From NCBI RefSeq assembly GCF_011082085.1, contig NZ_CP041063.1:2356001-2420000 (forward strand): DNA of 64,000 nucleotides, written 5' to 3'. The notes under the pieces are model-generated. The model was not told where the DNA came from. It did no database searches and was given only the letters and a program-made list of their open reading frames with translations. The stretch's first letter is position 1, and each line of letters starts with the position of its first letter. Shown here piece by piece: positions 1 to 8,680 of this stretch. The stretch comes from Bacillus sp. Cs-700 (lineage in GTDB: Bacteria > Bacillota > Bacilli > Bacillales > Guptibacillaceae). A program made the translations under genes and the position numbers.

Positions 1-2305
1 GTGCAATCGCAAGGGCATCAGGGAAATTCATTCCGTAAGCCACAACAGCTTTTTTAGCAGGATCCATCCGCTTTGCAATTTCGGCAGCTGTCTCAAATCG
101 GTCTTTACCACTAATACGCTCAACATCAAGCCCTAGTTTCTTTAGCTGGTCACGAACGGACTCCGAAACCGCGCCGCTTCCACCTAAAATGATCGCTTTT
201 GATGCGTTTAGACGCTTGATTTCATCCACCGTTTGGTCAGGAAGGCTTGATTTACCCGCTAGCAAAATCGGCGCCTTTAATTGATAGGCTAGTGGTGAGC
301 CTGCTAATGCATCAGGAAAATCTAACCCTCGCGCAATGAGCACGGTCGTTGCCGTATCATACGTATGCTCGCTGACAGCACTTGCAGTACCAAATCGATC
401 TGAACCTTTCACTCTTAAAATATCATGTAATTTCGTTTTCACAGTAACGGTTGGCCCATCCTTTGATTCATTGCCAGCAGAATCGACAGCTTGTACGGAA
501 AAACGATACGTGGTATTTGGCGCAAGGTTGGTTATTTTCATGCTGTTCTTATCGCTAACTGTTTGGATGACTTGATCATCCTGATAAATTTTATAATGGT
601 CGATTCCATCTTTATCTGATGCAGACGACCATGCAAGCTTTAATGAAAAAGCTTCTACTACACTTGCACGCAGGCTTTTGGTAGAAGGCCAGCTTGGTGG
701 CGTTGTATCCGTACCGATGCTAACTTCTATCCTCATGCCATCCATGCTACGGTCCAGGGCTTCTACAGATAGGTTTGAACTTGATCCATCATAAAGATTG
801 CTATTTGGTAAAGAAGAAGCATTAAAATTCGGATAATGATTCGCTGTGAAATAGTGCTCGTATTTTGAATGCCAATCTCCATTATCTAGCTCACTAAATC
901 CTCTTACAGCCTGGTTCGCTTCTTCCAAATCAACCAGCTTATTCCTTTCATTATCGTTTCCTCTATATTTCTGAGATTCATCAATGTGCCAGATTGCGAG
1001 TCCACCAGTTACAGTACGGTTTTGCAATCCTCGGTCATACCCGATATACTGCCGATTCTCAATTAAAAAATATTCGTCTGCTTTATCCGTGTTCACGCGA
1101 ATGGCCTTATAAGCCCCATCCTTGTTCGACTGAACCGAATACGTTCCTGACGAAGAAACGAGAGTAGGAATACTAAACCCTAGTTTTTCTTTTGACCATG
1201 CATCTAAATGAGTAGGCGTTTGTCCCTGGTATTCCCCATCCAAATAAGCCCACGATCCTTCTCCCATTAAGCTATGTACACCGACTCCAAGAGAAGAATT
1301 GTCGCGATCATATAAATCAGGTAACCCTAAATCATGGCCTAGTTCGTGAGCCATAATTCCAATTGTCGCCATATGGCCACCCTGCGTTTCACCAAACTGC
1401 ATGTATCCTCCCTTTCCTTCTAATGAAGCAACTTTCACGCCATCTAGCTTAGGAACATCGTTTAGGACAAGACTACTGCGGTGTCCCCACACGCTTGGAG
1501 AAGGATCGGAAAAGCTTCCTTCGCCTCCAGCTACGATTGTCACAATGTGAAGCTCGTTTGTGCTAATGTAGCCATCTTTGTTCGTGTCATAGGTTTTGTA
1601 ATCAACCTTTGCGTCGGACGCTTTCAAAGCGTCTGAAACAATTTTGTTGTATAGCGCGTTCTCCGTTTGTTTTCCAACAGGATCCGGATGATTATACGTT
1701 AAGGAGACAGTAGCGATTCCATTCGAAGTACCGCTTGATTCAGATGCTGGCTCGAATTGAAGCTTTCCGTTTGAGACCTCATCATAGTAATTCTTAACTG
1801 ATTTACCTGTAGGACTAAAAAAAGTATTATTCCAGCTTGCTTCAGAGTACTTTATTTTCTTATCTTGAAAGTTTACTAGCAGAACAAGCAATGGATGCTT
1901 GTCTACCTGATTCGTAGATTGAATCGTGACCTGATTGATCTCAGGCCGTTCAGTAAACCGTTTGCTATCTTCTGTATCAGGGAGCTTCAACATCTCATCG
2001 TGTCTAGCGGCTGATTCCGGTACGGCATCGATTCCTACCTTTGCTTCTGTACGAATTAATTTCTCGTCTTTTAACATGGCATAAACCCAGTAGTTGTTAT
2101 CTTCTTGTAAAATCACCTGGCCCTCAGCTGTCTCAAACCAGTGACGAACTTCATCCCCTGCAGCTTTTAATTCAAACTCCAATCCGTTTGGTTGGCTCTC
2201 CGACCTTGTTTGATCAGAAGCCGGTGCAGCATGTGTTGTGACGTTCAACATAAAGAACACAAGTATCGTTAGTAGTCCAATTTTGTCTAGTCGTGTGCTT
2301 TTCAT
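1..2305 (-). CDS. Secreted M6-family (immune inhibitor A-like) metalloprotease with CWB2 repeats, C-terminus cut by window edge
   Basis: The frame is open from an ATG at 2305, preceded by GGGGAG, to the left edge, giving 768 residues without a stop. A signal peptide (about 1-26) precedes an M6 peptidase domain. The zinc site is HELGH at 320-324 followed by D330 (HExGHxxGxxD). A calcium-loop-like segment, DTNKDGYISTNE (240-251), lies before it. A fibronectin type III-like domain (about 540-625) leads into CWB2 repeats from about 629; the window ends inside the repeat block. It should cleave proteins outside the cell while held on the wall by CWB2. It is the first of six minus-strand genes with the same C-terminal block. 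The family is secure; the substrate is unknown. Confidence 0.9.
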   Translation of the reverse strand, partial: MKSTRLDKIGLLTILVFFMLNVTTHAAPASDQTRSESQPNGLEFELKAAGDEVRHWFETAEGQVILQEDNNYWVYAMLKDEKLIRTEAKVGIDAVPESAARHDEMLKLPDTEDSKRFTERPEINQVTIQSTNQVDKHPLLVLLVNFQDKKIKYSEASWNNTFFSPTGKSVKNYYDEVSNGKLQFEPASESSGTSNGIATVSLTYNHPDPVGKQTENALYNKIVSDALKASDAKVDYKTYDTNKDGYISTNELHIVTIVAGGEGSFSDPSPSVWGHRSSLVLNDVPKLDGVKVASLEGKGGYMQFGETQGGHMATIGIMAHELGHDLGLPDLYDRDNSSLGVGVHSLMGEGSWAYLDGEYQGQTPTHLDAWSKEKLGFSIPTLVSSSGTYSVQSNKDGAYKAIRVNTDKADEYFLIENRQYIGYDRGLQNRTVTGGLAIWHIDESQKYRGNDNERNKLVDLEEANQAVRGFSELDNGDWHSKYEHYFTANHYPNFNASSLPNSNLYDGSSSNLSVEALDRSMDGMRIEVSIGTDTTPPSWPSTKSLRASVVEAFSLKLAWSSASDKDGIDHYKIYQDDQVIQTVSDKNSMKITNLAPNTTYRFSVQAVDSAGNESKDGPTVTVKTKLHDILRVKGSDRFGTASAVSEHTYDTATTVLIARGLDFPDALAGSPLAYQLKAPILLAGKSSLPDQTVDEIKRLNASKAIILGGSGAVSESVRDQLKKLGLDVERISGKDRFETAAEIAKRMDPAKKAVVAYGMNFPDALAIA

Positions 2306-2392
2306 TCATCCATCTCCCCGTGTTCGATATGTTAGATATTCCCTTTATAGTAGCATGCAAACGTCCTTACTGATAGAACTTTCGAACTACAA

Positions 2393-2431
2393 AAAATGAG
2401 AGATCGTCGTATAAAACGACACCTCTCATTT
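2393..2431 (-). terminator. Rho-independent terminator after the transglycosylase gene
   Basis: AAATGAGAG and CTCTCATTT pair, with an inner TCGT/ACGA helix. The A-run at 2391-2396 becomes a U-run on the minus-strand transcript, 13 nt past the stop at 2444. Confidence 0.8.
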
Positions 2432-2443
2432 CTAATAGATGAT

Positions 2444-4186
2444 TCACTTCAAGTCAGCTAAATCTTTTTCGATATCGATGACGCTATTCCCGCCCAGGAG
2501 ATTAAATTGATCATAAGAATTCTTTTCTAGAAGCATTCCTGTACCTGTCGGAAGTCGGTTTGACCAAGAGAGGTATAGAGGAGCGTCATTCTTTGCAGCA
2601 AGCACGGCTCCTGTTAATGCGTCAGCAAAACCTTTTCCAGTCGCAAAATACGCTTGCTCGTTTCCAAGAGGAAGGTTCTTAATAATTTCCTGGTTCGTTT
2701 CAAAGCGATCTTGCCCTGCATATCGCTCATAATCTGTTATTTCTGTGAGAGCTTTTTCACTAATCACGCCGTTACTTCCTACGACAATGACATTGTCATA
2801 GTTTTGGATTTCAGCAGCCGTTTCTTTTGGAAGCTTATCCGTTAAGGAAAGATAAATCGGATAAGCATTCCTCGCTGCAAATGGGGCAATCGATAAGGCA
2901 TCAGGATAATCCATACCATACGCAAGAACTGCCGTGTTATTCTTCTTTGGCAGGTTATCAGCGATGATCGCTGCTGTATCAAAGCGATTTTTTCCTCCGA
3001 AACGATCTACTTCAATCCCCATTGATTTGATTTCATTACTTACCTTGTCAGTGATCGCACCAGAACTTCCTAAAATGATCACCTTTTTCGGTCGTAATCT
3101 CTCTAACTCTTTCTTCGTTGAATCAGTAAGCTTATTATCCTCTGTTAAAAGCATTGGGGCGTCATGCTGATACGCAAGGGGCGTTCCTGCAAGTGCATCA
3201 GGGAATTCTCCGCCTCTTGCTAAAACAACAGTCTCCGCATGATCCCACCCTTTTTGTGAGATCGCAACGGCTGTTTTATAGCGATCTTTTCCAGAAAGGC
3301 GTTCTCCTAATTGCGTCATTTCGATAGAAGAGATATAGCCGATCGCACCATCGTCTGTCTCCGCTTTATACCAAACATAATGGTTGTTTAGCGGATCCGC
3401 TGAGCTATCATATAAGTTCGAACTGAGTAACGTTAAAGGACGAGGCGTCGTTGTCGATTCTTCGATGATGGAAGCACTTGTCGTTGGCGCTTCACGTAAT
3501 CTTGCTGAAGATAAGACAATCTCATTTTCTTGATACAGTTGAGACGTTTGATGAAGTTCACTTTCAGGAAGCTCGTAATGACTCTCTTTAAAATAAAGTT
3601 GATTACCGCTACCATATTCAAAATCTTCTAGCTCAAAATTAAATGGAATTGGATGAAATTCGCTATACAAGTTTGAATTCTCAATCGTTTGATAGACTTG
3701 CTCTTGATACGCCTCTAAGTTTCGTTCAGTTGAATCTTTACTTAAGAAGATTGGACTATTTTCCTGCACCTGCCCATTGTAGGCTAATACCGCGAAATAC
3801 CAGCTTTCAAGCACATCTCGTTCATTATCATTTACAGTTGGGAGCTTGCCACTTTTCCCCTCAAATTTCTCATTAAGAATTTGAAGGCCACTGCTAATGT
3901 TGTAAGCGACATCGTTTTTCAACCGCTCCTGGTCGAAACGAGAATCGTTTGTCACCTGCATGACCCCAATCCCACCATCTTCTGAAATGAGATCCTGGTT
4001 CCAGGCGCTTTCTTCAAAAGCGACTGCCTTTGCAATTTCTGGCGGAATGTCTTGTTTAATTGCTTCTTCTGTTAAGAGTTTACTAATCTCTGCTTTCGTA
4101 CTTGACTCTTTTGCCGCGACACCGCCAGTTCCAAATCCACTTACAATTAGTAAAGCGATAACTACTTGAATCACTCTTTTCTTCAT
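2444..4186 (-). CDS. Secreted lytic transglycosylase-like (SLT) protein with SH3-like segment and three CWB2 repeats
   Basis: 580 residues. A signal peptide (1-25) is followed by an SLT goose-lysozyme-like domain (about 31-150). That domain keeps the ES motif with catalytic Glu59 (FEESAW), the GVMQ motif at 74-77 and AYN at 135-137. An SH3-like stretch (about 225-290) comes before three CWB2 repeats (about 295-580). The expected role is cleavage of peptidoglycan glycan strands at the cell surface. The gene has its own terminator and is separated from its neighbours by 138 and 170 bases. CWB2 repeats also occur in the B. subtilis autolysin system (LytB/LytC). Fold and motifs support the call; activity is inferred. 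Confidence 0.85.
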   Translation of the reverse strand: MKKRVIQVVIALLIVSGFGTGGVAAKESSTKAEISKLLTEEAIKQDIPPEIAKAVAFEESAWNQDLISEDGGIGVMQVTNDSRFDQERLKNDVAYNISSGLQILNEKFEGKSGKLPTVNDNERDVLESWYFAVLAYNGQVQENSPIFLSKDSTERNLEAYQEQVYQTIENSNLYSEFHPIPFNFELEDFEYGSGNQLYFKESHYELPESELHQTSQLYQENEIVLSSARLREAPTTSASIIEESTTTPRPLTLLSSNLYDSSADPLNNHYVWYKAETDDGAIGYISSIEMTQLGERLSGKDRYKTAVAISQKGWDHAETVVLARGGEFPDALAGTPLAYQHDAPMLLTEDNKLTDSTKKELERLRPKKVIILGSSGAITDKVSNEIKSMGIEVDRFGGKNRFDTAAIIADNLPKKNNTAVLAYGMDYPDALSIAPFAARNAYPIYLSLTDKLPKETAAEIQNYDNVIVVGSNGVISEKALTEITDYERYAGQDRFETNQEIIKNLPLGNEQAYFATGKGFADALTGAVLAAKNDAPLYLSWSNRLPTGTGMLLEKNSYDQFNLLGGNSVIDIEKDLADLK

Positions 4187-4278
4187 TCGTTCCTCTCCTT
4201 TCCATCTTTTAGCATTGTAACAAATTCATAGATTGAAATGGGGGTAAATGGAAAGAAAGTAGAGAGAGGGGTGAGGAT

Positions 4279-4304
4279 GGGGGTCAGGTACGTACCTGAC
4301 CCCC
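4279..4304. repeat. REP-like palindrome copy a (perfect, 26 bp)
   Basis: GGGGGTCAGGTAC followed directly by its exact reverse complement, in the gap between two CWB2 genes. It shares the GGGGTCAGG arm with copies at 12787, 14883 and 15028, which surround the RAYT gene at 14096-14713. Confidence 0.8.
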
Positions 4305-4313
4305 GCTGCTTTA

Positions 4314-4353
4314 AACGACAAAAGAAGCTACCTCTGGCAGCTCCTTTTGTCGT
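4314..4353 (-). terminator. Hairpin terminator after the SGNH hydrolase gene
   Basis: AACGACAAAAG pairs with CTTTTGTCGTC-side sequence, with an inner AGCT/AGCT helix, directly after the stop at 4357. The U-tract on the minus strand is short. Confidence 0.6.
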
Positions 4354-4356
4354 CTT

Positions 4357-5976
4357 TTATTTGATTTTTTGGAGAGAGGTAATCACTTCTTGATTCACAG
4401 CTCCTTCTCCACCAAGAATCGTAAAATTCCTAACGCCAAGCTCAATAGCCGCTTTTTGAATGGACTCATCCATCTTCGTAGGCGGTACGAGGAGAAATGT
4501 ACTTTCTGATCTTGCAGCTAAAATCGATCCAGTTAAGGCATCTGCAAAGTTTGCACCCGTTGCTACGACTGCTTTATCAGCAGGGTTGAGCTTCATAGCA
4601 ATTTCCGCAGAAGTAGCATAACGATTAGCGCCACCATACCGCACCGGTGCTGGAAGCTGTCCAGCCACTTTTTCTGATACGACACCTTTTCCACCAACAA
4701 TAATACTATCCGCAAATTCTAGTAGTGCCGTTTCCGTAATTGCAGGAAGTTTAGTCTGCTGAGTTAATAGAATTGGGTACCCTTGCTTAGCCGCATAAGA
4801 AGCAATTGAAAGAGCATCTGGAAAATTCATTCCGTTTGCTACTACAGCTTTTGGAGGATTTCCATCCAGATAAGCTGCAATGTGGGCGGCTGTTTCAAAA
4901 CGATCTTTTCCTCCTAAACGCTTTGTTTTTAATCCTAACCCTTTCAATTCGTTCACCACATAATCAGAAACGGCACCGGTCCCACCCAAAACAATCGCAT
5001 GATGCGCACCAAGTCGATTAATTTCATTTTTCACAGCCAGGGGCAATGTTTCACCAGTTAATAAGATTGGCGCATTCTTTTTATAAGCTAGCGGAGCGCC
5101 CGACAAAGCATCAGGAAAATCATCTCCTCGTGCTAAAACCACCGTATCTGCTGCTTCAAAACTCGCCTCTGATATCGCCACAGCCGTTAAATAACGGTCC
5201 TTCCCAGCAATGCGCTCAATTCCAATCGGAAGGGCAGGTTTCATTTGTTTCCAGAATTCTGAAGCGATCGCTTGATATCCCGCCTGAGAAGGATGAACAT
5301 CGAGCGGATTCGGTAAGTAAGCTTGATAGTTTTCTGCAATCGCCTCATACGTTGGAACAAAGCCACTTCCTGAAGCCGTTGCGATACTTTCAATCCCTTT
5401 ATTAAGTTCTTTCGTAACATATGCAACTGCATCCTGCTGCTCTTTAGGATAAGCATAGAATGAATTGTAATAGCCCATTAGAAAAATAGATGCATCAGGA
5501 TTAAGTTTACGTATACCTGACATGATTTGGCCGTAATTATTTCTAGCTTTCGTAAGAATGGCACTGGCTACTGCAGGATCATTTAGTCCATTAGGATCCT
5601 TTTTCAATACCTCCAGCAGATCATTTGCACCAACACTTATCGTAATTAAATCTGTATTTGCAATAGCTAGTTGCAAATCTGCATTTGTTTGGAGCATCGC
5701 CAACATCTCTGAAGTAGTTAATCCTGAACGCGCATAGCTTTTATTAAATTGCTTTAATCGATCCAAATCTGTTAAATAATCCGCTATGTAGTCTGCATAG
5801 CTCAAACCATCTTTTCCATCGTATTGAAGACCATGAGCAAGGGAGTCACCAAGAGCGAGATAATCCCATTTTTGAACCTGAGCTTCTGCACTAACCGCAT
5901 TACTAAATGACGGAGAAATGATCATTAGAACAAGGCAAATGAGAAATACAAACTGTGCTTTTTTCTTCGCAACCAA
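4357..5976 (-). CDS. Secreted SGNH/GDSL-type hydrolase with three CWB2 repeats
   Basis: 539 residues in the longest frame, which starts with TTG. A signal peptide (about 1-30) precedes an SGNH hydrolase domain (about 36-250). Nucleophile Ser45 sits in ALGDSLAHG, block III is SVGAND (Asn119), and block V DVHPSQAG supplies Asp227 and His229. Three CWB2 repeats fill about 254-539. These enzymes are esterases or lipases; the substrate here is unknown. The start is odd. The good ribosome binding site GGAGGG serves an ATG near 5988 that is out of frame, and the TTG lies 19 bases from it. One more A in the A6 run near 5964 would put the ATG in frame. A frameshift or sequencing error at the 5' end is therefore possible. 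Confidence 0.85.
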   Translation of the reverse strand: MVAKKKAQFVFLICLVLMIISPSFSNAVSAEAQVQKWDYLALGDSLAHGLQYDGKDGLSYADYIADYLTDLDRLKQFNKSYARSGLTTSEMLAMLQTNADLQLAIANTDLITISVGANDLLEVLKKDPNGLNDPAVASAILTKARNNYGQIMSGIRKLNPDASIFLMGYYNSFYAYPKEQQDAVAYVTKELNKGIESIATASGSGFVPTYEAIAENYQAYLPNPLDVHPSQAGYQAIASEFWKQMKPALPIGIERIAGKDRYLTAVAISEASFEAADTVVLARGDDFPDALSGAPLAYKKNAPILLTGETLPLAVKNEINRLGAHHAIVLGGTGAVSDYVVNELKGLGLKTKRLGGKDRFETAAHIAAYLDGNPPKAVVANGMNFPDALSIASYAAKQGYPILLTQQTKLPAITETALLEFADSIIVGGKGVVSEKVAGQLPAPVRYGGANRYATSAEIAMKLNPADKAVVATGANFADALTGSILAARSESTFLLVPPTKMDESIQKAAIELGVRNFTILGGEGAVNQEVITSLQKIK

Positions 5977-6082
5977 CCTACCATCTATAAGCTATCCCTC
6001 CTAAACATCTGATCGTAATAAAGAACAGAACTTCACAATAAATATACGCCCTACGATTTAAAAATCCTTCTCCTAACGTAAA

Positions 6083-6115
6083 AAGAGGAGAGCCGAATCA
6101 TCAGCTTCTCCTCTT
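6083..6115 (-). terminator. Hairpin terminator after the 5'-nucleotidase gene
   Basis: AAGAGGAGA-GC pairs with GC-TTCTCCTCTT just past the stop at 6125. The minus strand reads into a T-rich stretch. Confidence 0.7.
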
Positions 6116-6124
6116 CATTCCATA

Positions 6125-8584
6125 TTATTCAGAAAGCTTTTTCAATACGTCGTCACTTACCGCACCAGTTCCACCAGTTACAGTAAAGTTCGTTGCATCT
6201 AATTCATCAATCGCATCTTCTGTTGCTTCAGGTAACTTGTTCGGCTGAACAAGTAGAATTGAAGCATTTTCTTTTGCTGCAAGTACGGATCCTGCTAATG
6301 CATCAGCAAAATCCATCCCAGTTGCGACAAATACTTTTGCAGAAGGATTCAAATCAGTTGCAATGGTTGCTGCTGTAGCAAAACGATCTTTACCAGCATA
6401 GCGTTTTGCATCTGGTAGCATGTCTTTTACTTTTTCACTTACGACGCCTGATCCACCTGCAACAATAGTGTGATCAATGCCACTAATTGCACGATCTGTT
6501 ACTTTCGGTAACTTGTCATCTTCCGTTAATAGAATCGGGAAGCCATTACGTGCTGCATAAGAAGCAACAGATAGGGCATCCGGGAAGTCCATACCGTTTG
6601 CAACAACGGCCTGCTCAGGTGAGCCGCCTAGACGCGCTGCAATATTCGCCGCTGTTTCAAAACGATCTTTCCCATTGATTCGCTCTGTGTCAATATCAAG
6701 TCCTTCAATTTGATACTCAACATAATTGCTAACTGCACCCGTGCCGCCAAGAATGAACACTTTCTTCGCGCCAAGACGCTGAATTTCTGCTCTTACTTCT
6801 TTATTCAAAGACTTTTGCCCTGTTAGAAGAATCGGGGCATCCATTTTATAAGCAAGAGGTGCTCCTGCTAACGCATCAGGGAACTGATCGCCGCGGGCTA
6901 ATACAACATAATCAGACTGCTCCCAGCCAGATTGTGAAACGTTGATCGCTGTTTCATAACGATCTTCTCCTGATAAGCGCGTTGTGTCAGCTTCAACGAT
7001 ACGAGCTTCCTCTTTTGCTTTTACTGTTCCAATCTCATCAAGGTATTCAGTGAATACTTCATAGTCGATTAAATAAAGCTCATTAATTCGACCTTCTGAC
7101 GCTGCTTTCCCCATTTCATCGTAGCCGTCTCCACCTTGTGCAATATAGGCATTCGTTGCTACTGTATACGTTGCTTCGGGATCGATATCCTTATAGCCGT
7201 CTTCTGTTTTCACATTCACGTCAAGAATACGTTCATCAGAAGGAAGATCCTTGTCAAAAGAATATTTCAATCCAGAAACTTGCGCGAATCGTCCTTGTTC
7301 CGTTTCCACACTGCTTACACCGTGCTCTAATGAATCAATAATTTCTTGACCGGTTAGATCGATGGTTACGAGATTATTCCCAAACGGCATAGTCGTTAAC
7401 ACTTCACCTAAAGTAATTGGCCCTTTATCAATAGACTCGCGAATGCCTCCACCGTTCGTGATGGCAATAGTTGCATCAGTGAGCTGCTGAGCTTTGTAAA
7501 GCATGGCGTCCGTAATTAAGTTTCCTAGATTCGTTTCACCTGTTCTTACTGATGCACGTTTACCGTCCAGATAAACGTCTGATTGTCCAACAACTTCTTT
7601 TTCGATTTCTTCAAGTGGTTTTTTAAGGTCATCATAAAGGTCTTGAGCTTCTGGGTCCGCTTCAAATCCTTTCCCTTCATCAAGATTAAGAAGTTCATTG
7701 TCCCATTCTGTTAAAACACCTTCTGAATCAAAGGTTACTTCCAAATCACCGAGGTATTTGCTATATTCATTGGCTTGAACAACAAGCGTAGGGTCCTCAA
7801 ATGTATCGACAACAACAGCTTCTTCGATTTTCGTATGGCTATGTCCACCAACGACCACGTCAATGCCTTCGACTGTTTTAGCAAGCTCTACTTCAACCGA
7901 CTTCCCAAGGTGAGTAAGCGCAATGATTTTGTTTACACCTTTATCCTGTAACATTTTCACCATCTTTTGCGCTTGCTCCTGATGGTTTAGAAAAGAGATT
8001 GTGTCGCCTGGGCTTGATAGTTCATCTGTCGATTCGATCGTTAAACCAAAGACACCCACTTCTTCACCGTTCACATCAAGAATTACCGCAGGATAAATCG
8101 TACCATCGTCGCCGGTCATCGCCATTTCGTTTTTGTATAGAGGGCTAAGGTCCGGGTCTTTGCTGTAGTCGATATTTGAGCTGACGATCGGGAATTTTGT
8201 TTGCTTCACAAATTCTGAAAACGTCTTTGGCCCTTCATCAAATTCGTGATTTCCTGGAACCATGGCATCGTAGTCCATCATGTTCATGAACTGCACATCT
8301 GCAAGACCTTTGTATTTATTAAAGAATAACGTTCCAGAGAAAACATCACCTGCATCCAGTAGAATCGTGTTTGCACGAGCAGCGCGAATCTCTTCAACCG
8401 CCGTTAGACGCCTTGGTGCATTATCCAAGTGGGCGTGCGTGTCATTCGTGTGCATGATCGTTAAATCGAAATCGCCTGTTGCAGCTTCTGCAGGAGTTGA
8501 CGGTGCAGCGGCAGCAACCCCCATTGCTAGTGCTGCTGTTGATAGAACGCCGAAAAGTGGTTTTTTCAAATTCATTTGTGTCAT
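6125..8584 (-). CDS. Secreted 5'-nucleotidase (UshA/YhcR-type metallophosphoesterase) with three CWB2 repeats
   Basis: 819 residues with a signal peptide (cleavage near 35). The calcineurin-like phosphoesterase domain shows DTH (48-50), D80, GNHE (111-114) and GGHSH, the usual dimetal ligands. A 5'-nucleotidase C-terminal domain (about 335-520, with NGGGIRES) binds the nucleobase. CWB2 repeats occupy about 532-819. The enzyme should dephosphorylate extracellular nucleotides to nucleosides and phosphate. The adjacent upstream gene is a large nuclease; in B. subtilis YhcR both activities are in one wall-anchored protein. The start could also be the in-frame ATG at 8575. Confidence 0.9.
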   Translation of the reverse strand: MTQMNLKKPLFGVLSTAALAMGVAAAAPSTPAEAATGDFDLTIMHTNDTHAHLDNAPRRLTAVEEIRAARANTILLDAGDVFSGTLFFNKYKGLADVQFMNMMDYDAMVPGNHEFDEGPKTFSEFVKQTKFPIVSSNIDYSKDPDLSPLYKNEMAMTGDDGTIYPAVILDVNGEEVGVFGLTIESTDELSSPGDTISFLNHQEQAQKMVKMLQDKGVNKIIALTHLGKSVEVELAKTVEGIDVVVGGHSHTKIEEAVVVDTFEDPTLVVQANEYSKYLGDLEVTFDSEGVLTEWDNELLNLDEGKGFEADPEAQDLYDDLKKPLEEIEKEVVGQSDVYLDGKRASVRTGETNLGNLITDAMLYKAQQLTDATIAITNGGGIRESIDKGPITLGEVLTTMPFGNNLVTIDLTGQEIIDSLEHGVSSVETEQGRFAQVSGLKYSFDKDLPSDERILDVNVKTEDGYKDIDPEATYTVATNAYIAQGGDGYDEMGKAASEGRINELYLIDYEVFTEYLDEIGTVKAKEEARIVEADTTRLSGEDRYETAINVSQSGWEQSDYVVLARGDQFPDALAGAPLAYKMDAPILLTGQKSLNKEVRAEIQRLGAKKVFILGGTGAVSNYVEYQIEGLDIDTERINGKDRFETAANIAARLGGSPEQAVVANGMDFPDALSVASYAARNGFPILLTEDDKLPKVTDRAISGIDHTIVAGGSGVVSEKVKDMLPDAKRYAGKDRFATAATIATDLNPSAKVFVATGMDFADALAGSVLAAKENASILLVQPNKLPEATEDAIDELDATNFTVTGGTGAVSDDVLKKLSE

Positions 8585-8680
8585 CCCTTCCCTTTCAATC
8601 CCTCTTTTTATAGAAAAACTAGATTTCTAGTTATTCAAACCAGGTTTGCCACTCTCTGCTACGAACAGAGAGCGACATCT

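Noticed and set aside
5046-5405. 119-residue plus-strand frame, and other plus-strand frames under the CWB2 genes
   Set aside because: They lie wholly opposite strong minus-strand genes, have odd composition and no SD.
8625-8672. Terminator after the nuclease gene
   Set aside because: CTCTCTG/CAGAGAG and the AACTAGA palindrome can pair, but no U-run follows on the minus strand, so I do not call it.
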